Source: Myxococcus dinghuensis
GTDB lineage: Bacteria; Myxococcota; Myxococcia; Myxococcales; Myxococcaceae
NCBI RefSeq assembly: GCF_024198235.1
Contig: NZ_JAKCFB010000008.1
Span: 124,001 to 188,000, forward strand
Direction of reading: 5' to 3'
DNA length: 64,000 nt
Shown here: piece after piece, positions 27,448 to 35,870 of the stretch
Layout of the letters: every line of letters begins with the position of its first letter
Numbering within the stretch: the first letter of the stretch is position 1
Translations under genes and position numbers: made by a program
The notes under the pieces: model-generated
What the model saw: only the letters and a program-made list of their open reading frames with translations
Database searches by the model: none
What the model was told of the DNA's origin: nothing

Positions 27448-28215
27448 TCAGCCCTCCATGCCCCACCGCTGGAGGAAGGCTTCACGCCATGTCCGGCTGA
27501 GCACCACCGTGGAGCCGTTCTTCAGGACGAGGATGCCGTCTCCGTGGGTCCACGGCTCCAGCCGGGCCACGGCGTCCAGGCTGACGATGTCGCCCCGGTG
27601 GACGCGGACGAAGCGCTCCGGGTCCAGGCGCTCCTCCAGGGCCTTGAGGCTCTGGCGCACCAGGTGCTCGCCCTGGTCGGTGTGCAGTCGCACGTACTTG
27701 TCCTCCGAGGACAGGCGCCACACCGCGTCCAGGCGCAGGGGCACCCACGCCTCGCCCACCTTCACCACCAGCCGCTCCAGCGGGCGGCCGGGCCGGGAGG
27801 CCACTCCCTCCAGCAGGGCGTGGAGCTGCTCGGCCCGGGCGCGTCCTCCCCTCAACTGCGCGTGGACCTTGTCGAGCGCGCGCGTGAAGCGCTCCGCGTC
27901 ATAGGGCTTGAGCAGGTAGTCCACCGCGTGCGCCTCGAAGGCCCGCAGCGCGAAGGCGTCGTGCGCGGTGGAGAAGACGACGGCGGGGCAGGACTCGGCG
28001 CCCAGGGCCTCCAGGACCTCGAAGCCGGTGAGGCCCGGCATCTGCACGTCGAGGATGACCACGTCCGGCGAGAGCGCCTCGATGCGCGAGAGCGCCTCCG
28101 TGCCGTCCGTGGCCTCCCCGGCGAGCACGAAGCGCGCGTCGTCCGCGAGCAGCCGCTTCACCTTGGCCCTCGCGGGGGCCTCGTCGTCCACCACCAGGAC
28201 CCGGAAGCGCGTCAC
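27448..28215 (-). CDS. LytTR family response regulator
   Basis: A 255-residue regulator. The receiver domain has D-D-E at 10-12, phospho-acceptor Asp56 in V-I-L-D-V-Q-M-P and a K-P-Y at the expected place (Y-L-L-K-P-Y). The C-terminal LytTR DNA-binding domain starts near residue 150 (L-V-V-K-V-G-E-A-W-V-P-L), with V-H-R-G-D-I-V-S-L and a final L-S-R-T-W-R-E-A-F. The GTG at 28215 overlaps the stop of the LytS-type kinase gene by 4 bases, so the two are translationally coupled and almost certainly a cognate pair. Confidence 0.93.
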   Translation of the reverse strand: MTRFRVLVVDDEAPARAKVKRLLADDARFVLAGEATDGTEALSRIEALSPDVVILDVQMPGLTGFEVLEALGAESCPAVVFSTAHDAFALRAFEAHAVDYLLKPYDAERFTRALDKVHAQLRGGRARAEQLHALLEGVASRPGRPLERLVVKVGEAWVPLRLDAVWRLSSEDKYVRLHTDQGEHLVRQSLKALEERLDPERFVRVHRGDIVSLDAVARLEPWTHGDGILVLKNGSTVVLSRTWREAFLQRWGMEG

Positions 28216-29330
28216 GCGGCCTCCTGCCGGGGCAGACACAGCGTCACGCGCGCGCCGCCTTCGGGCCCTCGTCCGCGCTCCATCCGGGCGCGGCCGTCAT
28301 GCAGCAGCGCGAGCACCCGCTCCAGGTGGGACAGGCCCACGCCATGTCCCCGCGCCGGAGAGGTCGCGCCGAAGCCGCGCCCCGTGTCCTCCACCTCGAG
28401 CCGGAGGCCTGTGGCCTCGCTCCGGGCGCGCAGCCGGACCTCCAGGGGTTCGCGCCGGTCCTCGTTGTGCTTCACCGCGTTCTCCACCAGCGATTGGAGC
28501 GCGAAGCTGGGCACGCGCACGTGCTCCAGCCCCGAGGCGATGTCCCAGCGCACCACGACGCGCTCGCCGAAGCGGGCCGTCACCAGCGACACGAAGCGCT
28601 CGGTGTGGGCCCGCTCCTCGGCGAGCGTCCACGTGGCCTCGCGCCGCTCCAGGCTGGCGCGCAGCAACTGGCCCAGGTCGCTGAGCAGCTTGTCCGTGCG
28701 CGCGAGGTCCTCGTACATGACGGAGCTGACGGTGTTCAGGGCGTTGAAGAGGAAGTGGGGCTGGAGCTGCCCGGTGAGCGCCTGGAGCCGCGCCTCGCGC
28801 AGCTCGCCCTCCAGCTCCACCGCGCGCAGCGTCCGCGCGTGCTGCTCGCGCCACGCGTTCAGCAGCACCTGGAAGCACACGACGAGGACGTAGACGATGA
28901 GGTCCTTCTGCAGCTCCATGGGCAGCCGGAACGCCAGGGGCCCGTAGTCGTACGCCCCCCAGCCCATGAGCCAGTAGATGGGCGCGCGCGTGCCCATCAT
29001 CAGCAGGATGTGGACGGTGCCGTACAGCGCGTAGCCCAGCGCGTGCAGCCCGAGGAAGCGCGCCCACCCCACGCGCGGCGACGGCGCGTTGAGCCCCGCC
29101 GCCAGGATGAGGGGCATCGACAGCCACGCGCAGAGCGCGCCCGTCAGCTCCCAGACGTAGGCGCGGGAGGCGGGCAGGGTGCTGCCATAGGCGAGCTGGT
29201 CCAGCCGCACCGCGGTGCCGTACGACAGCCCCACCACCACGCTGAAGGCGAGCGACAGCAGCACCGGCCGCGCGCGCAGGCGTGGCCACTTCCAGGTGGG
29301 GGCTGTCGGTGCCGCGATGGACGGGGCCAT
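28212..29330 (-). CDS. LytS/YehU-type sensor histidine kinase
   Basis: A 372-residue kinase with an N-terminal region of about four to five transmembrane segments (about 20-175), then the His_kinase domain with Q-L-Q-P-H-F-L-F-N-A-L-N (phospho-acceptor His), S-L-V-E-N-A-V-K-H-N (N box), D-T-G-R-G-F-G (G1) and G-H-G-V-G-L-S-H-L (G2). The ATG at 29330 has GAGGA 5 bases upstream; a GTG at 29345 overlaps the end of the acyltransferase gene. Probably senses a membrane or envelope cue and phosphorylates the LytTR regulator encoded just downstream. Confidence 0.92.
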   Translation of the reverse strand: MAPSIAAPTAPTWKWPRLRARPVLLSLAFSVVVGLSYGTAVRLDQLAYGSTLPASRAYVWELTGALCAWLSMPLILAAGLNAPSPRVGWARFLGLHALGYALYGTVHILLMMGTRAPIYWLMGWGAYDYGPLAFRLPMELQKDLIVYVLVVCFQVLLNAWREQHARTLRAVELEGELREARLQALTGQLQPHFLFNALNTVSSVMYEDLARTDKLLSDLGQLLRASLERREATWTLAEERAHTERFVSLVTARFGERVVVRWDIASGLEHVRVPSFALQSLVENAVKHNEDRREPLEVRLRARSEATGLRLEVEDTGRGFGATSPARGHGVGLSHLERVLALLHDGRARMERGRGPEGGARVTLCLPRQEAA

Positions 29331-29341
29331 GGGAGTCCTCG

Positions 29342-30511
29342 TCACGCAGTATGCCCCGAGGTCGTCGCCACGGGCCCGGGCACCGGACGCGCCGCCCGGG
29401 GCTTCAGGCCGAAGAGCGGCCTCACCCAGGACAGGCGGGCGACCACGTCGCTCAGCGCCCACGTCACCGCGAAGGACACGCCGAGCACGACGGCGAAGTG
29501 GAGCCACGGGCCCACGGGCAGGCGCAGCAGGGCGAAGCCCACGACGATGATGACCGTCTGGTGGAGGATGTAGAACGGGTAGGACAACGCCTGGGCGTAC
29601 CTCAGCCAGGGGCGCTCTCGCCGCACCCCGTGCCGCGCCCACGCGAGCGCCGTCAGGATGAAGGACCACAGCGCCGCGATGCGCCCGAGCCGCTCCGGGA
29701 CGAGCGGGTACTCGTTGGGCGGCAGCATGACGGCGAACACCCCGGCGGCCACGCCCAGGAGCCACCAGCGGCGCTCCACCAGGACGTCCCACACCCGGGG
29801 ACAGCGGCCGAGCAGGTGTCCGAGCAGGAACAGCAGGCCGTAGTGACCGAAGGTGTGCGGGTCGTCGAAGAGGGCGTGCGTCTGCGGGTGGCGGAAGAGC
29901 AGCAGGTCGTTGACGGCGAGCGGCACCGCCAGCCACGCCAGGTTCGCTCCCCGGCACAGCCAGGCCTCCACCCGGGCGAGCAGGGCCCGGCCGCGCGCCG
30001 ACTCCAGCGCCGCGAACAACGGCAGCGCGAGCATGCAGTAGACGAAGAGGTACACGACGAACCAGAGGTGGTGCCAGCTCAGGTTGCCGGCGGGATAGGG
30101 CACCAGCTCCAGGACGGAGGGATAGAAGGCCGCGTAGCTGCCTTCGAACCGACCCTGGAACACGCGCTCCACGTAGATTTGCGGCGGGACGATGACGAAC
30201 ATCCCGAAGAGCACGGGGACCAGGAGCCGCTTCGTCCTGTCCCAGGCGAAGGTGCCCACCGTGCGCCGCTTCAGCGCGAGCGCCGTGCCCACGCCGGAGA
30301 TGAGCATCAGCAGCGGCATGCGCAGCAGGTGCATCACCTCCATGGGGGCCTCCAGCACCTCCAGCCGGCCGGGCGCCTTCACGTGCCAGTCCCAGTGGTT
30401 GAACATCATCCCCGTGTGGAACAGGTGCAGCAGGAGGATGGCCACCACGCGCAGCCAGTCCAGGTCGGGACGGTGGGCGGTGGGAGAGGGAGACGACGGC
30501 GTGGCGCTCAT
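29342..30511 (-). CDS. Acyltransferase 3 family membrane protein
   Basis: A 389-residue integral membrane protein starting at ATG 30511, which has GGAGG 8 bases upstream. It has about ten hydrophobic segments and the family hallmarks R-P-D-L-D-W-L-R-V-V-A at the start, H-H-L-W-F-V-V-Y-L-F in the middle (H-L-W-F is typical of the OpgC-like branch) and S-Y-P-F-Y-I-L-H-Q near the C-terminus. These enzymes acylate sugars in exported glycans, such as glucans or polysaccharides. It leads the transcription unit with the LytS/LytTR pair; the kinase gene starts at its stop codon. Confidence 0.88.
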   Translation of the reverse strand: MSATPSSPSPTAHRPDLDWLRVVAILLLHLFHTGMMFNHWDWHVKAPGRLEVLEAPMEVMHLLRMPLLMLISGVGTALALKRRTVGTFAWDRTKRLLVPVLFGMFVIVPPQIYVERVFQGRFEGSYAAFYPSVLELVPYPAGNLSWHHLWFVVYLFVYCMLALPLFAALESARGRALLARVEAWLCRGANLAWLAVPLAVNDLLLFRHPQTHALFDDPHTFGHYGLLFLLGHLLGRCPRVWDVLVERRWWLLGVAAGVFAVMLPPNEYPLVPERLGRIAALWSFILTALAWARHGVRRERPWLRYAQALSYPFYILHQTVIIVVGFALLRLPVGPWLHFAVVLGVSFAVTWALSDVVARLSWVRPLFGLKPRAARPVPGPVATTSGHTA

Positions 30512-30633
30512 GGGCGGGCCTCCAGGGTGGATGGCCCTGGGATAGGCCCTGGAGCGACAGGCCTCCACGCGCCTGTCGCCAGACGGACCGGGCGCGGCGC
30601 GAACCGGACGGGGAGGGCGGCCGCGAAAGGCGA

Positions 30634-30663
30634 AAGGCCGCCCGGGTTGCCCCGGACGGCCTT
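30634..30663 (-). terminator. Terminator of the rpsF-rpsR-rplI operon
   Basis: AAGGCCG (30634-30640) pairs with CGGCCTT (30657-30663), with a further CCGG-type stem inside. On the minus strand the stem is followed by T-rich bases (TTTCGCCTTT). It lies 36 bp after the rplI stop. Confidence 0.7.
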
Positions 30664-30698
30664 CCTGGAACGACTCGGGATGGAGCCGAGCCTTGGGA

Positions 30699-31142
30699 CT
30701 ACTCGGCCGCGACCTCGACCTTGATCTTCGCCGTCACCTCGCGGTGCAGGCGCAGCTCCACGTCGAAGCTGCCGAGCGTCTTGATGGGCTCGGGCAGGTG
30801 GATGGAGCGGCGGTCGATGCCCTGACCCTGGGCCGCGACGGCCTCCGCGATGTCCAGCGCCGTGACGGAGCCGAACAGCTTGTCCTGCTCGCCCACCTTG
30901 CGCTTGATGACGACCTTGATGGAGCCGACCTTCTTCGCCTGCTCCTCCGCGGCGCCCTTCTGCTTCGCGTTGCGCGCGGTGATGACCGCCTTCTCGTGCT
31001 CGAGCTGACGGAGGTTCTGCTCGCTGGCCAGAACCGCCTTCTTGCGGGGCAGGAGGTAGTTACGGCCGAAGCCGTCCTTCACGGTGACGAGCTCCCCGGA
31101 CTTCCCGAGGTTCTCGATGTCCTCACGCAGAATGACCTTCAT
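30699..31142 (-). CDS. rplI: 50S ribosomal protein L9 (bL9)
   Basis: A 147-residue L9. It shows [32 protein letters not shown] split over the N-terminal domain, a long connecting helix and the C-terminal domain ([16 protein letters not shown]). Typical length. Last gene of the S6-S18-L9 operon. Confidence 0.98.
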   Translation of the reverse strand: MKVILREDIENLGKSGELVTVKDGFGRNYLLPRKKAVLASEQNLRQLEHEKAVITARNAKQKGAAEEQAKKVGSIKVVIKRKVGEQDKLFGSVTALDIAEAVAAQGQGIDRRSIHLPEPIKTLGSFDVELRLHREVTAKIKVEVAAE

Positions 31143-31168
31143 GTTCAGTCTCCTGTGCGGACCGGCGC

Positions 31169-31546
31169 TCAGCCGACCACCGCGTTGTAGGGGAGCAGCG
31201 CGATGCCGCGGGCGCGCTTGATGGCCGTGGCCACCTCGCGCTGGTGCTTCGCGCAGTTGCCGGAGATGCGGCGGGGGATGATCTTGCCGCGCTCGGTGAC
31301 GAAGTACTTCAGCGTCGCCTGGTCCTTGAAGTCGACCGACGCGTTCTTCTCCGCGCAGAAGCGGCAGACCTTCTTGCGGCTGAAGCCACGGCCACCGCCG
31401 CGCTTCTCGTCGTCACCGCCCATGCCACCGCGGTCGCCGCCGCGCTCGGCCCGGTCACCACCGCGATCACCGCGAGGCCCGCCGCCGCCGAAGCCACCCC
31501 GGCCACCCGGAGCCGCGCCCGTCTTGCTGTCCATACCGTTGCTCAT
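31169..31546 (-). CDS. rpsR: 30S ribosomal protein S18 (bS18) with RGG-rich N-terminal extension
   Basis: A 125-residue S18; the usual length is about 75. The core starts near residue 56 ([10 protein letters not shown]) and is complete through the C-terminus. It is the zinc-binding (C+) form: C61-R-F-C64 and C98-A-K-H101. Residues 1-55 are Gly/Arg/Asp-rich with repeated R-G-G and G-G-D-R motifs, an unusual flexible basic extension. S18 pairs with S6 on the platform of the 30S subunit; the S6 encoded just upstream carries an acidic C-terminal tail. Confidence 0.96.
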   Translation of the reverse strand: MSNGMDSKTGAAPGGRGGFGGGGPRGDRGGDRAERGGDRGGMGGDDEKRGGGRGFSRKKVCRFCAEKNASVDFKDQATLKYFVTERGKIIPRRISGNCAKHQREVATAIKRARGIALLPYNAVVG

Positions 31547-31597
31547 GAACTTGCTCGTTTCCTGGATAGGTCCCTAAGAGAATGTCCCAGGTGGCGC

Positions 31598-32074
31598 TCA
31601 GGCCTCCTCGGACGACTCCTCCTCCGACTCGCTCGCGGACTCCTCGGAGCTGTCGCCCCGGAAGCCGCCGTCGCGCTCCGCGCCAGCGCCCGGACGCGTC
31701 TCCTCGACGTCGCCGGCCAGCTTCAGGTCCTCGAGGACCGGACGCGTGTCGGGATCCACCTCGTCCGCCAGCTTCACGGAGATGTAGCGGGTGACCTCGT
31801 CGAGGTTCTTCAGGTTGCGCTCCACCTCGGCCACCAGCCTGGAACCGCCCAGGTAGCTGGCGTGCACGTAGATGGCGCGGGGCTGCTTCGCCACGGGGAA
31901 CAGGGTCTTCTTCTTGCCCCACACCGTGAAGCGGAGGACCTTGCCACCCTCGCGGTCGACGATGCCACGGACGCGCTCCTTGAGCTTGTCCACGTTGTCG
32001 TCCGTCAGGTCCGGCTTGACCAGGAAGATGGTCTCGTACTCACGAAGCCGCTTGGCGGCCTGCGTCTCTGCCAT
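31598..32074 (-). CDS. rpsF: 30S ribosomal protein S6 (bS6) with acidic C-terminal tail
   Basis: A 158-residue S6. The core (L-R-E-Y-E-T-I-F-L-V-K-P-D-L to about residue 115) is standard, including A-I-Y-V-H-A-S-Y-L. Residues 121-158 form an extension ending in a Ser/Glu run (141-158), much longer than the usual short tail. In enterobacteria the S6 C-terminus is extended with glutamates by RimK; here a comparable acidic tail is encoded. The start at ATG 32074 follows GGGGAGAG. The pth gene lies upstream and a good promoter is present at 32270-32298. Confidence 0.97.
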   Translation of the reverse strand: MAETQAAKRLREYETIFLVKPDLTDDNVDKLKERVRGIVDREGGKVLRFTVWGKKKTLFPVAKQPRAIYVHASYLGGSRLVAEVERNLKNLDEVTRYISVKLADEVDPDTRPVLEDLKLAGDVEETRPGAGAERDGGFRGDSSEESASESEEESSEEA

Positions 32075-32102
32075 GTTTTCTCTCCCCTTGGGGTCGAGTG
32101 CC

Positions 32103-32119
32103 CCTCGGACCATCCGAGG
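32103..32119 (-). promoter_or_regulatory. Hairpin in the rpsF leader, candidate S6:S18 autoregulatory site
   Basis: CCTCGG (32103-32108) pairs with CCGAGG (32114-32119) around a 5-base loop, about 30 bases before the rpsF start. Many bacteria regulate this operon by S6:S18 binding to a leader hairpin with a C-C-G feature; this position and the CCG bases fit loosely, but I cannot confirm the full motif. Confidence 0.35.
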
Positions 32120-32269
32120 AGCGGGGAAACGGCGAGTGACCGGGAAGGGCCACCACCGGGGACGGGAAACCGCGCGCCCGTCACCTCCGCGCTACGTCCC
32201 GTGTCAGGTTGAACACGGGAAGCTGGAAAAGAACATCCCGCTGGATCACCGTCCGGCGAGCGAAGGGGC

Positions 32270-32298
32270 CTTCTAGGAGGGGGCCCCCGGCAAGTCAA
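32270..32298 (-). promoter_or_regulatory. Promoter of the rpsF-rpsR-rplI operon
   Basis: On the minus strand TTGACT (32293-32298) and TAGAAG (32270-32275) are separated by 17 bp, a good sigma-70-type match. Transcription would start near 32263, leaving a leader of about 190 bases before rpsF. Confidence 0.6.
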
Positions 32299-32343
32299 GC
32301 ACCCGGAGTGCCGGGCCGTCCGCTCCCGGGCCCGTCCAGGATT

Positions 32344-32919
32344 TCAGGCCTTCCGGTTGAACCGGTTCATGGTAGTGGCCACGCCGTCGCGCACCCAGGA
32401 CTCGGCCATGTCCACGCTGCGGCCGATGAGCTCCTCCAACTGGCGGCGCTCGGCGTCGTCGAAGCCGGACAGGACGTAGCCGGACACGCGCTCGCGGGCG
32501 TTGGGGCCCTCCGGCTTGCCGATGCCGAAGCGCAGGCGGATGAAGTTCTCCGCGCCCAGGCTGGAGACGATGCTCTTGAGGCCGTTGTGCCCCCCGCTGC
32601 CGCCGCCCGCCTTGAGCTGCAACCGCCCCAGGGGCAGGTCCAGCTCGTCGTGGACGACGAGCACGTCCTCCACCGGAATCTTGTAGAAGCGCGCCGCCTC
32701 GCCCACGGAGCGGCCGGACAGGTTCATGAACGTCTGCGGCTCCAGGAAGAGGATGCGCTCGCCGGCCAGCGTGCCCTGGCCCACCTTGGCGGCGAACTTC
32801 TCCTGGTTGAGCTGCGCGCGCGCGCGCGACAGCAGCGCGTCCACGACCATGAACCCGATGTTGTGCCGGTGCTTCTCGTATTCGCGCCCCGGGTTGCCCA
32901 GCCCGCAGATGAGCTTCAT
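32344..32919 (-). CDS. pth: Peptidyl-tRNA hydrolase
   Basis: A 191-residue Pth, which recycles peptidyl-tRNAs dropped from ribosomes. Motifs: [21 protein letters not shown] (catalytic His within H-N-I-G-F), [19 protein letters not shown] and [15 protein letters not shown]. Start at ATG 32919 with GGAG upstream. It follows rplY on the minus strand, a common neighbour arrangement. Confidence 0.97.
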   Translation of the reverse strand: MKLICGLGNPGREYEKHRHNIGFMVVDALLSRARAQLNQEKFAAKVGQGTLAGERILFLEPQTFMNLSGRSVGEAARFYKIPVEDVLVVHDELDLPLGRLQLKAGGGSGGHNGLKSIVSSLGAENFIRLRFGIGKPEGPNARERVSGYVLSGFDDAERRQLEELIGRSVDMAESWVRDGVATTMNRFNRKA

Positions 32920-32991
32920 GCGCCGCTCCAAAAAGAAACGGGGCCCGCCTCTTCGAGGCCGGCCCCGCGTCCAGGGTACACCCGGGAAGGA

Positions 32992-33675
32992 CTACTTCTT
33001 CGCGGGAGCCTTGGCAGCCGCCGCCGCGGGGGCCGCCGCCTTGTCGCCGCCCTTCGCCGCGGGAGCCGCCGCGGGGGCCGCCGCCGCCGCCGCCGCCGGG
33101 GCCGCCTCGGCCGCCTCGGGCGCGCTGAGCACGGCCAGGGTGTAGTTGACGTTGGTCTTGATGGAGACGCCGGCCGGCAGCTTCACGTCGTTGACGTGGA
33201 GGGCCTCGGCGATCTTCAGCGCCGTCACGTCCACCTCGATCCGCTCCGGGATGGCGTTCGGCAGCGCCCAGACCTCGAGCTCGCGGCGGGCCTGGGTGAG
33301 CAGACCACCGTCCGCCACGCCCTGCGCCTTGCCGGTGAGCACGAGCGGCACGTTCACCTTCACCTGCTCGTTCTCACGCACGTCGAGGAAGTCGACGTGG
33401 AGGATGTCCCGGCTGACCGGGTCCATCTGGTAGTCCTTCAGCAGCACCTGGTGGGTGCCCGAGGCCAGCTTGAGCTGGATGAGCGTGTTGAACTTGTGCG
33501 GCGTGTTGATGGCCACGCGCACGGCCTTCGGGTTCACCGCGATGTGCACCGGCTTGGCCAGGTGCTTGCCGTACACCACGGCGGGGACCAGACCCTGGGT
33601 GCGCAGGCGGCGGGCGACGCCCTTGCCGGAACCTTCACGCGCCTGGGCCTCGAGGGTGCTCTTGTCGACGGACAT
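32992..33675 (-). CDS. rplY: 50S ribosomal protein L25/general stress protein Ctc (bL25)
   Basis: A 227-residue CTC-type L25. The N-terminal 5S rRNA-binding domain has the G-S-G-K-G-V-A-R-R-L-R segment, then V-P-A-V-V-Y-G-K, and Q-M-D-P-V-S-R-D-I-L-H-V-D-F; the C-terminal beta domain follows (I-P-E-R-I-E-V-D-V-T-A-L). The last 45 residues are a low-complexity Ala/Pro/Lys tail, as seen in many long CTC proteins. Lies between prs and pth. Confidence 0.96.
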   Translation of the reverse strand: MSVDKSTLEAQAREGSGKGVARRLRTQGLVPAVVYGKHLAKPVHIAVNPKAVRVAINTPHKFNTLIQLKLASGTHQVLLKDYQMDPVSRDILHVDFLDVRENEQVKVNVPLVLTGKAQGVADGGLLTQARRELEVWALPNAIPERIEVDVTALKIAEALHVNDVKLPAGVSIKTNVNYTLAVLSAPEAAEAAPAAAAAAAPAAAPAAKGGDKAAAPAAAAAKAPAKK

Positions 33676-33827
33676 GGAAATGACCTTTGGGATGGGGACC
33701 GCGTTGCCACCAGCCGCCCCGGCGCTCTCGGCATCCCGCCCCAGTGGCGGGCCCCGAAGACGTCGCCCTATCCGTGAGGGGACTGATGGTGGGGGCGGGA
33801 CATGCCAGCCCCCGCGCTCGGAGTCAA

Positions 33828-33844
33828 GCCGCCCGGCGGGCGGC
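33828..33844 (-). terminator. Hairpin after prs
   Basis: GCCGCCC (33828-33834) and GGGCGGC (33838-33844) form a perfect 7-bp stem with a GGC loop, 11 bp beyond the prs stop. Read from the minus strand it ends with a TTGACT that could also serve as a -35 for rplY. Confidence 0.5.
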
Positions 33845-33855
33845 CGGGCGCTCCG

Positions 33856-34806
33856 TCAGACGAACAGCGAGCTGAGCGAGTCGGCGCGGTGGATGCGCGC
33901 GATGGCCTCGCCGAAGAGGCGCTCGGTGGTGAGCAGGCGGATCTTCCCGCAGGCCTGCGCGCCGGCGGACAGCGGCACCGTGTCCGTGAAGACGACCTCC
34001 TCCAGCACCGAGTCCTGGATGCGCTGGATGGCCGGCCCGGAGAGGATGGGGTGGACGGCGTAGGCCACCACCCTGCGGGCGCCCTTGGCCTTGAGGGCGG
34101 CGGCGGCCTGGGCGAGGGTGCCGGCGGTGTCCACCATGTCGTCCACCAGCACCGCGTCCTTGCCGGACACGTCACCGATGAGGTTCATCACCTCCGACGC
34201 GTTGGGGCGCGGGCGGCGCTTGTCGATGATGGCCAGGCCCGTGTTCAGGCGCTTGGAGTAGGCGCGCGCGCGCTCCACGCCGCCGGCGTCCGGCGAGACG
34301 ATGACCAGCTCCTGCGGCTCCGCGAAGCGCTTGCGCAGGTCCTCAAGGAACACCGGCGAGCCGTACAGGTGGTCCGAGGGGATGTTGAAGAAGCCCTGGA
34401 TCTGCCCGGCGTGCATGTCCATGGACACCACGCGGGTGGCGCCCGCGACCTCCAGGAGGTCCGCGATGAGCTTGGCGGTGATGGGCGTGCGCGGCGCGAC
34501 CTTCCGGTCCTGCCGGGCGTAGCCGTAGTACGGCATCACCGCGGTGATGGAGCCGGCGCTCGCCCGCTTGAGGGCGTCGCACATGATGAGCAGCTCCATC
34601 AGGTGGTCGTTGGCCGGAGGGCACGTGGACTGGATGATGAACACATCCTGACCGCGCACGTTCTCGCCGATCTCGACGTGGATTTCCCCGTCGGAGAACC
34701 GGTTCACCTCCGCCTTGCCCAAGGGCCGCTTGAGGTACTCGCAGATACGTTGAGCCAGGCCGGGATTCGAGTTCCCGGCGAAGATCTTGAAGTCGCGCGG
34801 CTGCAT
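33856..34806 (-). CDS. prs: Ribose-phosphate pyrophosphokinase (PRPP synthetase)
   Basis: A 316-residue enzyme making PRPP from ribose 5-phosphate and ATP. It starts at ATG 34806 (D-F-K-I-F-A-G-N-S-N-P). Family motifs: F-S-D-G-E-I-H-V-E-I-G-E-N-V-R-G, R-Q-D-R-K (ATP-binding loop), and the PRPP motif V-L-V-D-D-M-V-D-T-A-G-T-L. Length is standard. It follows spoVG, the conserved spoVG-prs order. PRPP feeds the upp and hpt products encoded nearby on the opposite strand. Confidence 0.98.
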   Translation of the reverse strand: MQPRDFKIFAGNSNPGLAQRICEYLKRPLGKAEVNRFSDGEIHVEIGENVRGQDVFIIQSTCPPANDHLMELLIMCDALKRASAGSITAVMPYYGYARQDRKVAPRTPITAKLIADLLEVAGATRVVSMDMHAGQIQGFFNIPSDHLYGSPVFLEDLRKRFAEPQELVIVSPDAGGVERARAYSKRLNTGLAIIDKRRPRPNASEVMNLIGDVSGKDAVLVDDMVDTAGTLAQAAAALKAKGARRVVAYAVHPILSGPAIQRIQDSVLEEVVFTDTVPLSAGAQACGKIRLLTTERLFGEAIARIHRADSLSSLFV

Positions 34807-34851
34807 GGTGGGGCCGCTGACTAACCTGGACACGCCCGGATGGGAAGAACG

Positions 34852-35151
34852 TTAGTCGAGGTCCGCTGGCATCGGACTGAGCAACCCGGCTTGCGCCTGA
34901 TGAAGGTGCCGCTCGTACTCCATGAGGATCACGCGCTCCATCTGGCTGCGCGTGTCCGCGTTGAGCGGGTGTGCAATATCCTTGTACGTCCCATCCTTGC
35001 GCTTCTTCGCCGGCATCGCGATGAACAGCCCCGAGGAGCCGTGGATGACCTTCAAGTCGCGTATGACGAAGCAGTGATCCAGGGTGATGGTGACGTACGC
35101 CTTGAGCTTGTCCTCTTCGACCGGAAACACCCGGACGTCGGTGATGTTCAT
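34852..35151 (-). CDS. spoVG: SpoVG family RNA-binding regulator
   Basis: A 99-residue SpoVG: M-N-I-T-D-V-R-V-F-P-V, K-A-Y-V-T-I-T-L-D, F-V-I-R-D-L-K-V-I and H-P-L-N-A-D-T-R match the family closely. SpoVG is a small nucleic-acid-binding protein (site-specific DNA and RNA binding in Gram-positives) affecting sporulation, division and virulence; the myxobacterial protein's targets are not known to me. The start is set by the universal M-N-I-T-D-V. First gene in front of prs, 45 bp apart. Confidence 0.95.
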   Translation of the reverse strand: MNITDVRVFPVEEDKLKAYVTITLDHCFVIRDLKVIHGSSGLFIAMPAKKRKDGTYKDIAHPLNADTRSQMERVILMEYERHLHQAQAGLLSPMPADLD

Positions 35152-35228
35152 GGTCCCCCCCCGAACCCGAAAGGTCGGAGCTGGCAGGAAGCCTGGGACA
35201 TACCGGGTGCAAAATGCAAGGGTATGAT

Positions 35229-35259
35229 GCGAGTGAGCGCTCGCCATTGTTCCACTCGC
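35229..35259. repeat. Overlapping inverted repeats upstream of spoVG
   Basis: GCGAGTG (35229-35235) is matched by CACTCGC (35253-35259), and the intervening GTGAGCG/CGCTCAC segments also pair with one another. The element lies between the end of the DUF5658-like gene and spoVG, so it may terminate the former or act as an operator of the latter. Confidence 0.4.
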
Positions 35260-35284
35260 TCACAGTCCAGGTGGGCGCCCGGCC

Positions 35285-35665
35285 CTACCTCAGGCCTCCT
35301 GGCCACTGCAGGACCAGGTGGGTCAGGAACGCCAGGTGGTAGATGACGATGACGCCGTAGACGGCGGCCCCCACGCGGATGGCGATGCGGCTGGCGCGCA
35401 TGCGGCGGTGAAGACAGAGCAACCACAGCCCCGTGTTCACGATGAGCAGCTTGGAGAACATGAAGAACAGCGGGTGCTGTTCATAAGCCAGACGCATGAG
35501 AGGGTTGAGTTCCTCCGCCACGCCCAGTTGGAGGAAGAGCAGGGTGAACAGCCCGTCCATCAGGTTCAGCGTCAGGAGCCCCACCGAGGCCGGGGACGCG
35601 TAGAACGAAGCGTTCACCCCCAGCACCCCGCCGCGCACCGGCGGCCCCACCGTCGTCGTCGCCAC
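35285..35665 (-). CDS. DUF5658 family small membrane protein
   Basis: A 126-residue protein with three hydrophobic segments. The arrangement L-N-L-M-D-G-L-F-T-L followed by E-E-L-N-P-L-M and then F-S-K-L-L-I-V is the DUF5658 pattern. The GTG at 35665 is preferred because GGAGGAGGTGG lies just upstream; an in-frame GTG at 35722 has no such site. Function unknown. It precedes spoVG on the same strand, divergent from tdk. Confidence 0.82.
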   Translation of the reverse strand: MATTTVGPPVRGGVLGVNASFYASPASVGLLTLNLMDGLFTLLFLQLGVAEELNPLMRLAYEQHPLFFMFSKLLIVNTGLWLLCLHRRMRASRIAIRVGAAVYGVIVIYHLAFLTHLVLQWPGGLR

Positions 35666-35805
35666 GCCCCACCTCCTCCGGTCCCGCGATCCGGGGCGAC
35701 GCCCTTTCAAGGCGCTTGCCACCGTTCTTCCCGGGCTCGGGAGGGGGGCGGCCGGGCGGGCGGCCCCGGTGGCCGGGACGCGTGGGGGCCTCTGGCGGTT
35801 GGCGG

Positions 35806-35834
35806 TTGACTCCCGCGGGGGGGTGACAGACTAT
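35806..35834 (+). promoter_or_regulatory. Candidate tdk promoter
   Basis: TTGACT (35806-35811) and GACTAT (35829-35834) are 17 bp apart; transcription would start about 30 bases before the tdk GTG. The -35 is strong, the -10 weak. Confidence 0.45.
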
Positions 35835-35870
35835 CCGCGCCCCTCCGCCCCCAGGCCAGGCGAGCGTCCC

